DNA of 64,000 nt from an uncultured Anaerolineae bacterium (GTDB taxonomy: Bacteria > Chloroflexota > Anaerolineae > Promineifilales > Promineifilaceae), in NCBI GenBank assembly GCA_905479495.1, contig CAJQMR010000010.1, forward strand, positions 310,001 through 374,000. The letters run 5' to 3'. Within the stretch, counting starts at the first letter, position 1; each line of letters begins with the position of its first letter. A program made the position numbers and the translations under genes. The notes beneath the pieces were generated by a model. The model made no database searches. It saw nothing but the letters and a program-made list of their open reading frames with translations, and was not told the origin of the DNA. Below are positions 8,416 to 17,337 of the stretch, in pieces.

Positions 8416-9816
8416 ATGCAAGAATTAGAAATCCGCACAGACAATATCACCGCTGCACCAGACCCCCAATTAATCCCCAACGCACCCCTTGTGGGCAACG
8501 CGCTGCAAATGGCCAAAGACCCCGGCGCATTCTTTATAGAAATGTACCAGAAATACGGCCCCATTTTCCGCATCAAAATTTTGAACAAGACGTACACTGT
8601 CTTAGCCGGTCCCGAAGCCAACATCTTCATGTCCCGCCACAGCAGTGAATTTTTGCGCTCAAAGGAGTTTTGGCAGGCCATGGTTGAGGAGTTTGGCGCC
8701 TCCAAGCTGCTGGTAGCTGAAGATGGCGAATCGCATAAGCGGCTGCGCGGTGTGATGCAGCGCGGCTTTGCCCGATCGGCGTTAAACGGCCGTTACGATG
8801 AAGTCTTCGCCATCACCGACCGCATCCTGACCGAAGAATGGCCCGACAAGGCCGAAATCCCTGTCGTGCGGGCCATGCAAAAACTGGTCACCGAGCAGTT
8901 GGGCTACATCACCGCCAATCGATCCGCCGGTGAATACGTGGACGACATTCGCACCTTTATCAAACGCGTCCTTGATGTCCGCATCACCCATCAGCGGCCC
9001 GGCCTGATGATGTATTTGCCCGACTACAAAAAAGCCAAAGGCCGCTTCTTTGAATTAGGCCAGGATGTTCTGGAAAATTACCAGGCCAATCCCGACAAAC
9101 CCACCCTTTTAATTGACGATTTGTTGGCCGCGTCTGAGGCTGATGCCGTATTTATGCCCCAGTCCGACCTGGTAGGCGTGGTACTCAGCCCCTACATTGC
9201 CGGGTTGGATACGGTCGCTAACACGACTGCTTCGTTCGTTTATGCGGTGCTAAAGCACCCGGACGTGCTGGCGAAATTACAAGAAGAAGTGGATCGCATT
9301 TTTGCCGCCGGCACACCTACCCCACAAACGCTCAAGCGCGATATGCCAATCCTTTATGGCGCGTTGATGGAGACACTGCGCATGTACCCCATCGCGGTGG
9401 CGGCGATGCGAAACGCGACGCAGGATTTTGTCTTTCAGGGACATCGGGTCTATGCTGGCGAACCGTTGTACATGGCAACGGCCGTTTCCCATTTCCTGCC
9501 TGAATTCTATCCCGATCCTTACACATTCGACATCGAGCGCTACCAACGACCGCGGGCCGAACATCGCCAGCCGGGCGCTTATGCACCGTTTGGTTTAGGC
9601 CCGCATACCTGCCTGGGGGCGGGCATGGCCGAAGTGTTGATGATGTTGGGCATGGGGCGGCTGTTCCACCAACTCGATCTGGTGCTCAGCCCGCCCGATT
9701 ATAAACTTAAGCTGGATGTGGCTCCCACGCCCGGCCCGGAATTGAAGTTTAAGGTGTTGGTCAAAGGTCGGCGGCAAGAAACCGTGCGGGAAACGGCCGT
9801 TTCCTCTCCAAATTAG
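8416..9816 (+). CDS. Cytochrome P450
   Basis: A 466-residue haem-thiolate monooxygenase. The diagnostic haem loop FGLGPHTCLG places the Cys ligand at about residue 398; the I-helix AGLDT (about 262) carries the oxygen-activating acid/Thr pair, and the K-helix ExxR is ETLR (about 318). There is no N-terminal membrane anchor, as in most bacterial P450s. The start is set by AGAGGAG before the ATG at 8416; an in-frame ATG at 8380 lacks such a site. No redox partner gene (ferredoxin or reductase) is nearby, so electron supply must come from elsewhere. The substrate is unknown. The C terminus ends on an octamer (ETAVSSPN). Confidence 0.95.
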   Translation: MQELEIRTDNITAAPDPQLIPNAPLVGNALQMAKDPGAFFIEMYQKYGPIFRIKILNKTYTVLAGPEANIFMSRHSSEFLRSKEFWQAMVEEFGASKLLVAEDGESHKRLRGVMQRGFARSALNGRYDEVFAITDRILTEEWPDKAEIPVVRAMQKLVTEQLGYITANRSAGEYVDDIRTFIKRVLDVRITHQRPGLMMYLPDYKKAKGRFFELGQDVLENYQANPDKPTLLIDDLLAASEADAVFMPQSDLVGVVLSPYIAGLDTVANTTASFVYAVLKHPDVLAKLQEEVDRIFAAGTPTPQTLKRDMPILYGALMETLRMYPIAVAAMRNATQDFVFQGHRVYAGEPLYMATAVSHFLPEFYPDPYTFDIERYQRPRAEHRQPGAYAPFGLGPHTCLGAGMAEVLMMLGMGRLFHQLDLVLSPPDYKLKLDVAPTPGPELKFKVLVKGRRQETVRETAVSSPN

Positions 9817-9841
9817 CGGCTCCCCAACAAGGAATCATAAG

Positions 9842-10627
9842 GTGCAAGAGCTAGACTCAAACCAATTCCATAGCGTATCGTCACTATTCAACGAAATTGA
9901 TCATAACATCGCCGTTGTCCATTCTGTGATTGAGGGCAATAGTCCTGGGCGCATTTTTGTGGATCGGATTCCTGGTGCAACAACTGCATACCTCATTTTT
10001 GAAGGTGCTTTTCACTATATTGGCGGGAACCCAGCCAACGATGCCTTCAATCGAGCGATTATTTCCTTTCTCTTTGAGCAGTTTCTCCCTGGTGCAGAAG
10101 AAAAAGAACTGGTCTTGTTTGCCTTTTCCAATGCGTGGCGAGAGAAGCTAGATACTCTTTTGCAGCAATATGGGGCAATCACCATTCAACGCAAGATTTT
10201 CAGCTTTGATCCTGCCAAATTTCAAGCCCATGCCGGTTGGCGGGACCGAATCCCCGAAGGATTCACTCTCAAACTTATTGATGCAGAACTGGCAGAAAAA
10301 CATGCTGATTTCAAGCCAATCGTTGATGCAACGACCAAGCGATTTGGCGTTTGCTTGATGAAAGATGATGAATTGGCGGCTGTTTGTACGGCCGTATGCG
10401 TGGGCGGCAATGAGGCTGAAATTGACATTTTCACAGATGAAAAATATAGGCAGCAAGGGTTAGCCACCATTGCCGCCTGTGCCTTTATTGAAGAAACTCT
10501 GTCTAGAAAGTTGACTCCCAATTGGGCATGTTGGCCGGAGCGAAAAGCTTCTGTTGCGCTGGCAAAAAAGCTTGGATTTGTAGAACAGTTTGAAGCGCCA
10601 GCTTATTTATGGGCAGAGGATTTGTAG
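9842..10627 (+). CDS. GNAT acetyltransferase of the larger two-half type
   Basis: A 261-residue protein whose N-terminal half is family-specific and whose C-terminal half is a GNAT fold: IDIFTDEKYRQQGLATIAA is the acetyl-CoA loop (RxxGxA) and PNWACWPERKASVALAKKLG is the terminal helix with a conserved Trp, typical of the GNAT_acetyltran family (PF12746). The substrate is not known. A GTG start at 9842 is preceded by AAGGAAT. The gene starts 25 bases after the P450 stop and may share its transcript. Confidence 0.82.
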   Translation: MQELDSNQFHSVSSLFNEIDHNIAVVHSVIEGNSPGRIFVDRIPGATTAYLIFEGAFHYIGGNPANDAFNRAIISFLFEQFLPGAEEKELVLFAFSNAWREKLDTLLQQYGAITIQRKIFSFDPAKFQAHAGWRDRIPEGFTLKLIDAELAEKHADFKPIVDATTKRFGVCLMKDDELAAVCTAVCVGGNEAEIDIFTDEKYRQQGLATIAACAFIEETLSRKLTPNWACWPERKASVALAKKLGFVEQFEAPAYLWAEDL

Positions 10628-10691
10628 GGAAGATGCAAAGGCTTCGCGTCCGGCATCTACAATATTTTGGTGGCATCATAAACATCATCCC

Positions 10692-13600
10692 CTAACCCAT
10701 CAAGACATCACTACGAGAAACAGAATGCAGCCGCAGCGTCACAATCTGAAATGGCTTAACATAAAGTCTAAACCCTGTGTCTTCAACCGGGACCGCTGCC
10801 TGATTTTCCTCTAGCAAGTTACACAAATACGCTTCGGCCAGGGCAAAGCTAGTTTTGAACGTCAGCCAGCCACGCTGCCGGTTGCATTCGTAGCCACGCA
10901 CAATGAGGCCCTGCCCATCTTCTGCCTGCTTGATGGTTTCCACAATGAAATTGTCCGGTGCTTGGATGAGAGAGGGTAACGGCCGTTCCGCCCCACCATT
11001 CCCCGCCACAACAAGCAGTGGATCGTTAAAGGCATACGCCACCTGGGCAATGTCCGACGGATTGACCACGCTGCCTTCGTTGGCATGGAGATACAGCGCA
11101 TAAGCAAAGTGATGCTCGCCCTGATCCGCTTCTGGGTCAGGACTGGTGGGTGCGCGCAGCAGCGACAGGCGCATGACGTTGTTGTGGATGTCGTGGCCGT
11201 ATTTGCAGTCGTTGATCAGGGCAACACCGTAGCCGCCTTCACTGAGATCAACCCATTTTTGGGCGGCCGTTTCAAACCGGGCCCAATCCCAGGAGCTGTT
11301 GCGATGAGTCGGCCGCTGCACGCTGCCCCACTGAATTTCATAGGTGGCAACGGGCGACAGTACCTCAACCGGAAAGGCCGTTTTGAGCAAAATGTGGCGC
11401 TCCTGCCATTGAATCGTCGTGTCGAAGCGGAGCAGCGGGCTGTTGTAGGTGAGCGAAATGTGCTGCCTAAAGCTGCTGTTGAGGATGCGCCGCTCGATGG
11501 CCAGCGTCGCCCGCAGAGGCCCCGTTTCTACAATCTCGATGCTGGTAGCTGGCTCCGCCAGATACAGCTTGTCATCGTAATAAATGTCGATGTCCCAGGC
11601 GTCCCAATTGAGCGGGCGGTCGGGGAACGCCTGGAACTGGTTGGCGATGGCACCCGGTGGGAGTAGCTCGCGCTGCTGCGTTTTGTCGTAAATCCGGCAA
11701 ATGTCGCCAGCCTCGTTCAGTTCAACACGCAAGTAGACATTTTCCAACAGCGATGGCGTGATGTGGAGCGGAAATTGTTCGGGGTCAGGTTGTGCTGCCT
11801 GGCCTGAGGTGAGGCTGAACGGCCGTACCGCATAAGCCCCCATCGCCATCCCACCAAGCAACGTCCCTCCGTCCACCGCCTGCGTGTAAACGTCTGCCAG
11901 ATGCTGGCCTCCAGGCAGGTCGCCAGGCCAAAAAGCCAAATCGTTCCGGGCAAAGCTGGTCGGATTGATGAGCAGCAGATCGCCGCCGGTATGCTGCTGG
12001 ATGGTGCTGAGGGCTGTTTGAGAAACGGCCGTTGCCATTGCCCGAATTTGAGCATACTGTTCAGCCGATTCCACGTAAACCTGGTGAATGCTGCTGCCCG
12101 GGATGATGTCGTGAAACTGCTGCAAACATTGCAGCTGCCACGCCTGCCGCAACATCTCGTGTGGATATGGGAAATCGCCGTCCAGCAAAGACGCCAACGA
12201 CGCCAGATATTCCACATCGTGCAGCAAAAATTCAGTTTTGCGATGATCCCGCTTGTTGCGGCTTTGTGTGGTCAGCGTGCCGCGATGCAGTTCCAAATAC
12301 AGCTCGCTGTTCCAGGTGGGCAGTTCAGCACCACTTTCCGCTTCCAAGCGCCGGAAAAAGTCAATCACCTTGCCCTGCTGTACCCGAGGCTGTGCCGGAA
12401 AGCTTTGCAGCCATTCAGCATTCTCGTTCATTTCGCGGGTGGGGCCACCGCCGCCATCACCGTAGCCGTAGCTCATCAGCAGCACATTTTGTGTCTCTTT
12501 GTGCTGCAACTTGGCCCAAGAACCCAGCGCCGTAAAGGCTCTCAGCTGAGCGTTGTAGGTGGCGGATTTAAACAAATCTTGCGGCAGTGGCTTTTCGCTG
12601 CGCCAGGGCGTTTCCGGCGTCGTGCTGAAATGGGTTAGCACCTTCGTGCCATCGATCCCCTGCCACCAAAACGAATCGTAGGGCATCTTGTTCACCTGAC
12701 TCCAGCCAATTTTGATCGTGAAAAAATAATCGAGGCCCGCCAGCTTGATTAGCTGGGGCAGGTTCCAGGCGTAGCCAAACACGTCGGGCAGCCAGAGCAA
12801 GGGGGATTCAGCCGTTTCGCCAAAATGCTCGCGGAAGAAGGTACGCCCCAGTAAAAATTGGCGCGCCAAGGATTCTGAGCCAGTGATGTTGCAGTCGGCT
12901 TCCACCCACATGCCGCCGATGGGCTCCCAACGGCCGTCTGCCACCCGCTGCTTAATCCCCTCAAACAAGGCTGGATCATCCTGGCGCACAAAGTCGTACA
13001 GTTGGGGCTGGCTTTGCGTGAAATGGTAATTGGGAAACTGGTCCATCAGGCGCAACACATTGTGGAAGGTGCGCGCAGCCTTGCGCCGCGTTTCGGCCAA
13101 GGGCCACAGCCAGGCCACGTCGATGTGGGCGTGTCCAGCAGCAATGAGATCAGCATCCAGCGATGCGCCCGCACTGGCAATGCCCTCCCGCAAGCAAGTT
13201 AATGCCTCCGGCACGCTGGCGTAAAAAGCATCACCAAACGGTTCGCGCAAATCAAGCCGTTGATAAGCGGCATCCAGGGCATTGAGCAGGCGCATTTGGG
13301 CCGGATTGGTCGCTTCCAGCAGTTCGGCCGTTTCCAGCGCAGTGCGCGATCCGGCCAGAAAGTTGCGGGTTGGCTGGTGAATTTGCACCACGCTGCACTC
13401 GCGCAGGAAAAGCTGCTTGCCTGCTTCGTACCCAATCGTGCCCGTCCAGCCCCACAGCAGCAGATGATGGATACGGCCGTCGCCATGTTCCGGTTTCAGC
13501 AAAACCTCATGATGATGCCGGTCTACCGCCGCAAACGGCTCCCCATCAATGTACACCAGCGCCTCGGGATGGCTGAACTGCCCAGCGTCTCCCAGCAGCA

Positions 13601-13877
13601 GCCGCAAAGCGACGGGCTCAGCAACATCAAAAGTGGCAGGCACCACAAACGTCCCCCGCATGACAAAATTAACGTTGGCACCGCCCCAGTAAGAACGGTG
13701 TGGCAATAAATCCCAGGTGCTGTCATTAAACTTGGGATCCAGCAGTTGGGCATCCAATTCTGCCATTGCCTTATAGCGAAACGGGGCTAAATTTTCCTGC
13801 TGGCGGTAAACAAGGGGTTCGACTACTTTTTGGTAACGGCCGATTTTTTGCCTGGTTAGACGAATCGTGTGTTTCAT
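10692..13877 (-). CDS. Alpha-mannosidase, glycoside hydrolase family 38
   Basis: A 1061-residue enzyme of full GH38 length that hydrolyses alpha-mannosides. The zinc-site motif is AHIDVAWLWP, the second metal/substrate segment is IGGMWVEADCN, and LPDVFGY supplies the catalytic nucleophile Asp. The middle three-helix region and the long C-terminal beta domains are present to the end. There is no signal peptide, so it is probably cytoplasmic and works on imported oligosaccharides. GGAG before the ATG supports the start. It is divergent from the SIS isomerase gene with 121 bases between, suggesting one regulated sugar-use region. Confidence 0.95.
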   Translation of the reverse strand: MKHTIRLTRQKIGRYQKVVEPLVYRQQENLAPFRYKAMAELDAQLLDPKFNDSTWDLLPHRSYWGGANVNFVMRGTFVVPATFDVAEPVALRLLLGDAGQFSHPEALVYIDGEPFAAVDRHHHEVLLKPEHGDGRIHHLLLWGWTGTIGYEAGKQLFLRECSVVQIHQPTRNFLAGSRTALETAELLEATNPAQMRLLNALDAAYQRLDLREPFGDAFYASVPEALTCLREGIASAGASLDADLIAAGHAHIDVAWLWPLAETRRKAARTFHNVLRLMDQFPNYHFTQSQPQLYDFVRQDDPALFEGIKQRVADGRWEPIGGMWVEADCNITGSESLARQFLLGRTFFREHFGETAESPLLWLPDVFGYAWNLPQLIKLAGLDYFFTIKIGWSQVNKMPYDSFWWQGIDGTKVLTHFSTTPETPWRSEKPLPQDLFKSATYNAQLRAFTALGSWAKLQHKETQNVLLMSYGYGDGGGGPTREMNENAEWLQSFPAQPRVQQGKVIDFFRRLEAESGAELPTWNSELYLELHRGTLTTQSRNKRDHRKTEFLLHDVEYLASLASLLDGDFPYPHEMLRQAWQLQCLQQFHDIIPGSSIHQVYVESAEQYAQIRAMATAVSQTALSTIQQHTGGDLLLINPTSFARNDLAFWPGDLPGGQHLADVYTQAVDGGTLLGGMAMGAYAVRPFSLTSGQAAQPDPEQFPLHITPSLLENVYLRVELNEAGDICRIYDKTQQRELLPPGAIANQFQAFPDRPLNWDAWDIDIYYDDKLYLAEPATSIEIVETGPLRATLAIERRILNSSFRQHISLTYNSPLLRFDTTIQWQERHILLKTAFPVEVLSPVATYEIQWGSVQRPTHRNSSWDWARFETAAQKWVDLSEGGYGVALINDCKYGHDIHNNVMRLSLLRAPTSPDPEADQGEHHFAYALYLHANEGSVVNPSDIAQVAYAFNDPLLVVAGNGGAERPLPSLIQAPDNFIVETIKQAEDGQGLIVRGYECNRQRGWLTFKTSFALAEAYLCNLLEENQAAVPVEDTGFRLYVKPFQIVTLRLHSVSRSDVLMG

Positions 13878-13998
13878 AAAGTCTCCACATTGACTGATAT
13901 TTTTTGAATGATTTTACCGCGCTTTTGCCAACTGGGAATCTGCAAAATCCGGTTTGCTGATACAATCGGTCGCTGAATAATTTCTAGGAGAAGATAAC

Positions 13999-15162
13999 AT
14001 GGAGCGATCTCCTTTACACCAACAGGTAGACACTTTGCCAGACCTGGTTTTGGCGATGATAGATAATCTGGTGACGGCCGTTCGTTACACCTTCACCCCC
14101 GCCCTCAGCCAAAAAATAAGCCGCGTCTTCACCACCGGCTGCGGCGACAGCTACTTTGCTCCCCTGAATGCGGAGCTGGCCTTTGAGCAGCTGGCTGGGC
14201 TGCCCTGCGAACCAATGACGGCCATGCAGTTTGCCCGCTACACCGTTGGTTATTTGCCGGAGACGGGGCAAGGCAGCAATTTAGTGCTGGCGGTGTCCGT
14301 GAGCGGCGCGGTGAGCCGCACGGTAGAGGCAATGGCGTTGGCCCGGCGGGCTGGCGCAACGGCCGTAGCCCTAACGGGAAGTCCAGACGGGCCATTGGGA
14401 CAGGCAGCAGAACTTGTGTTGGAAACGGCCGTTCCGCCCCTCCCCGCTGAACTGCAAGGCCAGATCGTGCCCGGCACCCGCAGCTATGTGGCTTCACAAC
14501 TGGCCCTCTATCTGACTGCTGTTCAGCTGGGTGAACAGCGCGGCCACCTTACTAAAGCCGCCGCCAACAAGCTGCGCCGCGAACTGGCCCACACGGCCGA
14601 ATTGATGGCCCACACCATCGCCCAAAGCGACAAAGTCACCCGGCAAGCCGCCGAGACCTGGCATGATGCCGATCAGTTTGTTTTTTGCGGGGCGGGACCC
14701 AATTACGGCACGGCGTTGTTTAGCGCCGCCAAAGTTTTGGAAGCCAGTGGCGATACGGCCGTAGCCCAGGACACCGAAGAATGGGCCCATCTGCAATATT
14801 TTGGGCGGCAGGTGCCCACGCCCACTATCTTTATCGGCGCGGGGGGACGAGACGAAAGCCGTGCCTTGGAGCTGGTCACCGCCGCCAAAACCATTGGACG
14901 GCGCGTGGCGGTGATTGCGCCGCAAGGCAGCGCTTTAGCAGCCCATCCTGACGTGGATTTTTTGTGGGAAACGGCCGTACCTACCCGTGAATGTTTCTCC
15001 CCCCTGCTCACCTGCCTACCCGGCACCTTATTCGCCGCCTACCGCGCCCAGCTTATTGGCGAGCCGTACTTTCGCGGCTTCGGCGGTGGCCGCAGCATCG
15101 AAGGTGGCGGCGGCATCTCCCGTATCCGCGACAGCCAACAGATTGAGGAGATCAGACAATAA
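13999..15162 (+). CDS. Double-SIS-domain sugar-phosphate isomerase/deaminase-like protein
   Basis: A 387-residue protein with two sugar-isomerase (SIS) domains, as in the isomerase half of GlmS and in AgaS/FrlB. The first (about 30-190) has TTGCGDSYFA and AVSVSGAVSRTVEA; the second (about 220-370) has FVFCGAGPNYGTALF and TEEWAHLQYF, the latter matching the conserved E-(F/W)-x-H segment of GlmS-like proteins. It lacks the glutaminase domain. It may act on an amino-sugar or ketose phosphate. AGGAG precedes the ATG. Neighbours (alpha-mannosidase, PfkB kinase) suggest carbohydrate breakdown. Confidence 0.85.
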   Translation: MERSPLHQQVDTLPDLVLAMIDNLVTAVRYTFTPALSQKISRVFTTGCGDSYFAPLNAELAFEQLAGLPCEPMTAMQFARYTVGYLPETGQGSNLVLAVSVSGAVSRTVEAMALARRAGATAVALTGSPDGPLGQAAELVLETAVPPLPAELQGQIVPGTRSYVASQLALYLTAVQLGEQRGHLTKAAANKLRRELAHTAELMAHTIAQSDKVTRQAAETWHDADQFVFCGAGPNYGTALFSAAKVLEASGDTAVAQDTEEWAHLQYFGRQVPTPTIFIGAGGRDESRALELVTAAKTIGRRVAVIAPQGSALAAHPDVDFLWETAVPTRECFSPLLTCLPGTLFAAYRAQLIGEPYFRGFGGGRSIEGGGGISRIRDSQQIEEIRQ

Positions 15163-15172
15163 AGGAGACAAG

Positions 15173-15233
15173 AATCAAAGATTACACAGATTTACCAAAT
15201 TTTTCATCGGCGCCATCGGCGCAATCTTTGATT
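15173..15233. repeat. Inverted repeat with AATCAAAGATT arms
   Basis: AATCAAAGATT (15173-15183) pairs perfectly with AATCTTTGATT (15223-15233). The inside contains CACAGATTTACC, similar to CACACAGATTACCC near 41455. It starts 10 bases after the SIS gene stop and may end its transcript, though the stem is A/T-rich and no T-tract follows. Confidence 0.55.
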
Positions 15234-15257
15234 AATTACTCAACTTTTTACTCATTA

Positions 15258-15368
15258 AGCAAACCACGGAAAGTTCTTTAAAAATCGAAGGGCGATTTCT
15301 CTGTGGTTTGCTCAAGTAAAAGCGGGAGAAATGGCTTTAAGCAATTTAAAGAACTTTCCCGCTTTTAC
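15258..15368. repeat. Three interlocked perfect inverted repeats before the PfkB gene
   Basis: Order A-B-A'-C-B'-C': A is AGCAAACCAC (15258-15267) with A' at 15303-15312; B is GGAAAGTTCTTTAAA (15268-15282) with B' at 15345-15359; C is GTAAAAGCGGGA (15316-15327) with C' at 15357-15368. All arms are perfectly complementary. A/A' also encloses AAATCG/CGATTT. A/A' and C/C' can form two neighbouring hairpins whose loops pair through B/B', or B/B' can form alone. C' ends nine bases before the PfkB start codon, so the fold could affect its translation; it may instead be a mobile repeat. Function unknown. Confidence 0.8.
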
Positions 15369-15376
15369 ATAGGACG

Positions 15377-16369
15377 ATGAAGTTGTTTGTTACAGCAGGT
15401 GGTATGCGGATTGATTATTTGATCACCCACGCGGATGAGGCGCGGGTGGAGATGGTGGGCGGCAATGCGCTGTACGCCGCTGTGGGCACGGCACTGTGGG
15501 ATGCCCCGGTCAATTTGTGGGCACGAATTGGCAGCAACTATCCGCAAGCGTGGCTCAACAAACTGCCAACGCAGCAAATTGGCATTGAAGGCTTGATACG
15601 TCTGCCCACGCCGCAAGATCACCGCACCTTTTTTGCCTATCTGCCAGACGGCCGTCGCGATGACACCAATCCCGCCGCCCACTTTGCCCGCATCGGCCAA
15701 CCCCTGCCCGCCGCCCTGCAAGATTACATCCATTCTACCCCTGGCCAGGATGACCCCAACAATTACGAACCGCTGGCGTTACGTCCTGAAGATTGTCCAG
15801 AGCAGTGGCAGGGCGTGACGGCCGTTCACCTTTCTCCCCTCGCCCTGGCCACCCACCTGCACGTACCCTCCCGGCTGCGCCAGCGAGGCGTCCCGCAAAT
15901 CACCCTCGATCCGGGCGAACGGTACATGATTCCGGCACGCCTGGAGCAAATTAAACAAATTTTGCCGCAGATAGACGTCTTTTTGCCCAGCGCCATGGAG
16001 ATTCGTTCGTTGTTTGGGGCGGAGGTGGATTGGGCGGAGGCGGCTGTGACCCTCGCCAGCTGGGGGGCACGGTGGGTGGTGGTCAAAAATGGGGCAAAGG
16101 GGGTGCTGTTGGTGAACGGCCGTACCCAAGCCATCAGCCATTTCCCCGCCTACCACACCGCCAACGACCCGCGCATCAGCGACGTGACCGGCGCGGGCGA
16201 CAGCTTCTGCGGCGGCTTTATGGTGGGGTTAATCCAAACGGGGGACCCGGCCCAGGCGGTGGCCTACGGCCTTGTCTCCGCCTCGCTGGTGATTGAAGGG
16301 TATGGCGCGCTGTACGCCCTCTCGCGGAAAGACGAAACACGACAGCGTTTGGCAGAACTTTCAGGCTAG
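15377..16369 (+). CDS. PfkB/ribokinase family carbohydrate kinase
   Basis: A 330-residue sugar kinase. The C-terminal PfkB signature DVTGAGDSFCGGFMVG holds the anion hole and catalytic Asp; the N terminus has the substrate-binding GGNALYAAVGTAL glycine pair, and VVVKNGAKGVLL is the usual strand before the ATP loop. The central insert (about residues 85-135) is longer than in ribokinase and gives no clear substrate. It follows the SIS isomerase gene after 214 bases that hold two repeat structures, so it may be in the same operon but separately controlled. The ATG is preceded by TAGGACG, a modest ribosome-binding site. Confidence 0.9.
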   Translation: MKLFVTAGGMRIDYLITHADEARVEMVGGNALYAAVGTALWDAPVNLWARIGSNYPQAWLNKLPTQQIGIEGLIRLPTPQDHRTFFAYLPDGRRDDTNPAAHFARIGQPLPAALQDYIHSTPGQDDPNNYEPLALRPEDCPEQWQGVTAVHLSPLALATHLHVPSRLRQRGVPQITLDPGERYMIPARLEQIKQILPQIDVFLPSAMEIRSLFGAEVDWAEAAVTLASWGARWVVVKNGAKGVLLVNGRTQAISHFPAYHTANDPRISDVTGAGDSFCGGFMVGLIQTGDPAQAVAYGLVSASLVIEGYGALYALSRKDETRQRLAELSG

Positions 16370-16404
16370 GAAATAACGCGGAAAACTCAGAAATGCTCCT
16401 CTGG

Positions 16405-16460
16405 AGATTGGGCCAATTTCCTCTGAAAAAGAGTTATCACCGAAAAAATTGGCCCAATCT
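16405..16460. repeat. Long-arm inverted repeat, AGATTGGGCCAATTT family
   Basis: AGATTGGGCCAATTT (16405-16419) and AAATTGGCCCAATCT (16446-16460) form a perfect 15-bp stem with a 26-base interior. It lies between convergent genes (PfkB kinase and HisN-like phosphatase). Two further members, with A instead of G in the middle, are at 21116-21176 and 56966-57027. It may be a bidirectional transcription stop or a mobile hairpin. Confidence 0.85.
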
Positions 16461-16496
16461 TGGTCAACAAGCTGTAAAGCTGCTTTCTCAGTAGCA

Positions 16497-17264
16497 TCAT
16501 CCATCAATCATGCGCAAAACTTCGGGGAGAAGATGCTTGTTCGTGGCAATGCTTTCTTCATGGTGAATGGTGGCTTCCCCTTGCCAGTCGGTGAGCGTGC
16601 CACCAGCTTCTTCCAAAACAACCTGCATGGGCGCAATATCCCACAGCGCCATGATGGGATCGACCATCACGTCGGCCCGCCCCGTGGCCACGAGGGCATA
16701 GCCATAGGCATCACCCCAGGTGCGCTGCACGTAGCTGGCGTCAATTAATTTTTGCCATTTTTCGGCACGGCCGAACAAGGCATGTGTGTCTAAATCGCTG
16801 CACAGTATCACTGCATCTTCTAATTTTTCTGTGGCAGTCACTTGGGCGGGACGGCCGTTCCAAAAACAACCGCCTCCTCGCACAGCATACACCATCTCGT
16901 TCAGCGCCGGAAAGTTGATGACGCCTAAAATTGGCTCATTGTCCTTCAGCAGCGCCACCAGATTGGCATACAGCGGCACACCGCACATAAACGATTTGGT
17001 GCCATCGATGGGGTCGCAGACCCAGGTGTAGGGCGAATTGTGTTGGGTACGGCCGTATTCCTCACCAATGATGTTGTGTTCCGGCCAATATTGCTCGATA
17101 AGCTGCCTCAGCTTTTGCTCTGCCTGCTGGTCAGCGATGGTCAACGGCGTGTTGTCCGCTTTGCGCTGCACCGCCACGCCTGTCTGGAAATGGCCCAGCG
17201 TCACGCGCCCGGCCTGCCAGGCGGCGTCTAGGGCGAAGTTGAGAAAATCGGAAGGATTTGTCAT
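16497..17264 (-). CDS. Inositol-monophosphatase superfamily phosphatase, histidinol-phosphatase (HisN)-like
   Basis: A 255-residue Mg-dependent phosphatase. Metal-binding residues are in IIGEEYG and the signature DPIDGTKSF, and the second signature is WGDAYGYALVATGRADVMVDP with the catalytic Asp. DPIDGTKSF followed by GVPLYANLVAL is typical of the HisN branch (histidinol phosphate phosphatase) rather than the DPLDGT of inositol monophosphatase, but no his genes are nearby. The start at 17264 (MTNPSDFLNF) is taken because upstream codons fall in a heptad repeat; no ribosome-binding site is visible. It follows the ABC permease gene on the same strand. Confidence 0.85.
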   Translation of the reverse strand: MTNPSDFLNFALDAAWQAGRVTLGHFQTGVAVQRKADNTPLTIADQQAEQKLRQLIEQYWPEHNIIGEEYGRTQHNSPYTWVCDPIDGTKSFMCGVPLYANLVALLKDNEPILGVINFPALNEMVYAVRGGGCFWNGRPAQVTATEKLEDAVILCSDLDTHALFGRAEKWQKLIDASYVQRTWGDAYGYALVATGRADVMVDPIMALWDIAPMQVVLEEAGGTLTDWQGEATIHHEESIATNKHLLPEVLRMIDG

Positions 17265-17267
17265 AAA

Positions 17268-17333
17268 GGAGATTGGAGATTGGAGATTGGAAATTGGGAA
17301 CAATTAATCTCCAATCTCTAATCTCCAGTCTCA
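17268..17333. repeat. Mirrored heptanucleotide tandem repeat, GGAGATT / AATCTCC
   Basis: Left arm: GGAGATT three times (17268-17288) plus GGAAATT. Right arm: AATCTCC, AATCTCT, AATCTCC, AGTCTCA (17306-17333). The arms are reverse complements with the same 7-base period and can form a long hairpin in the 73 bases between the ABC permease stop and the HisN-like start. Confidence 0.85.
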
Positions 17334-17337
17334 GTAA

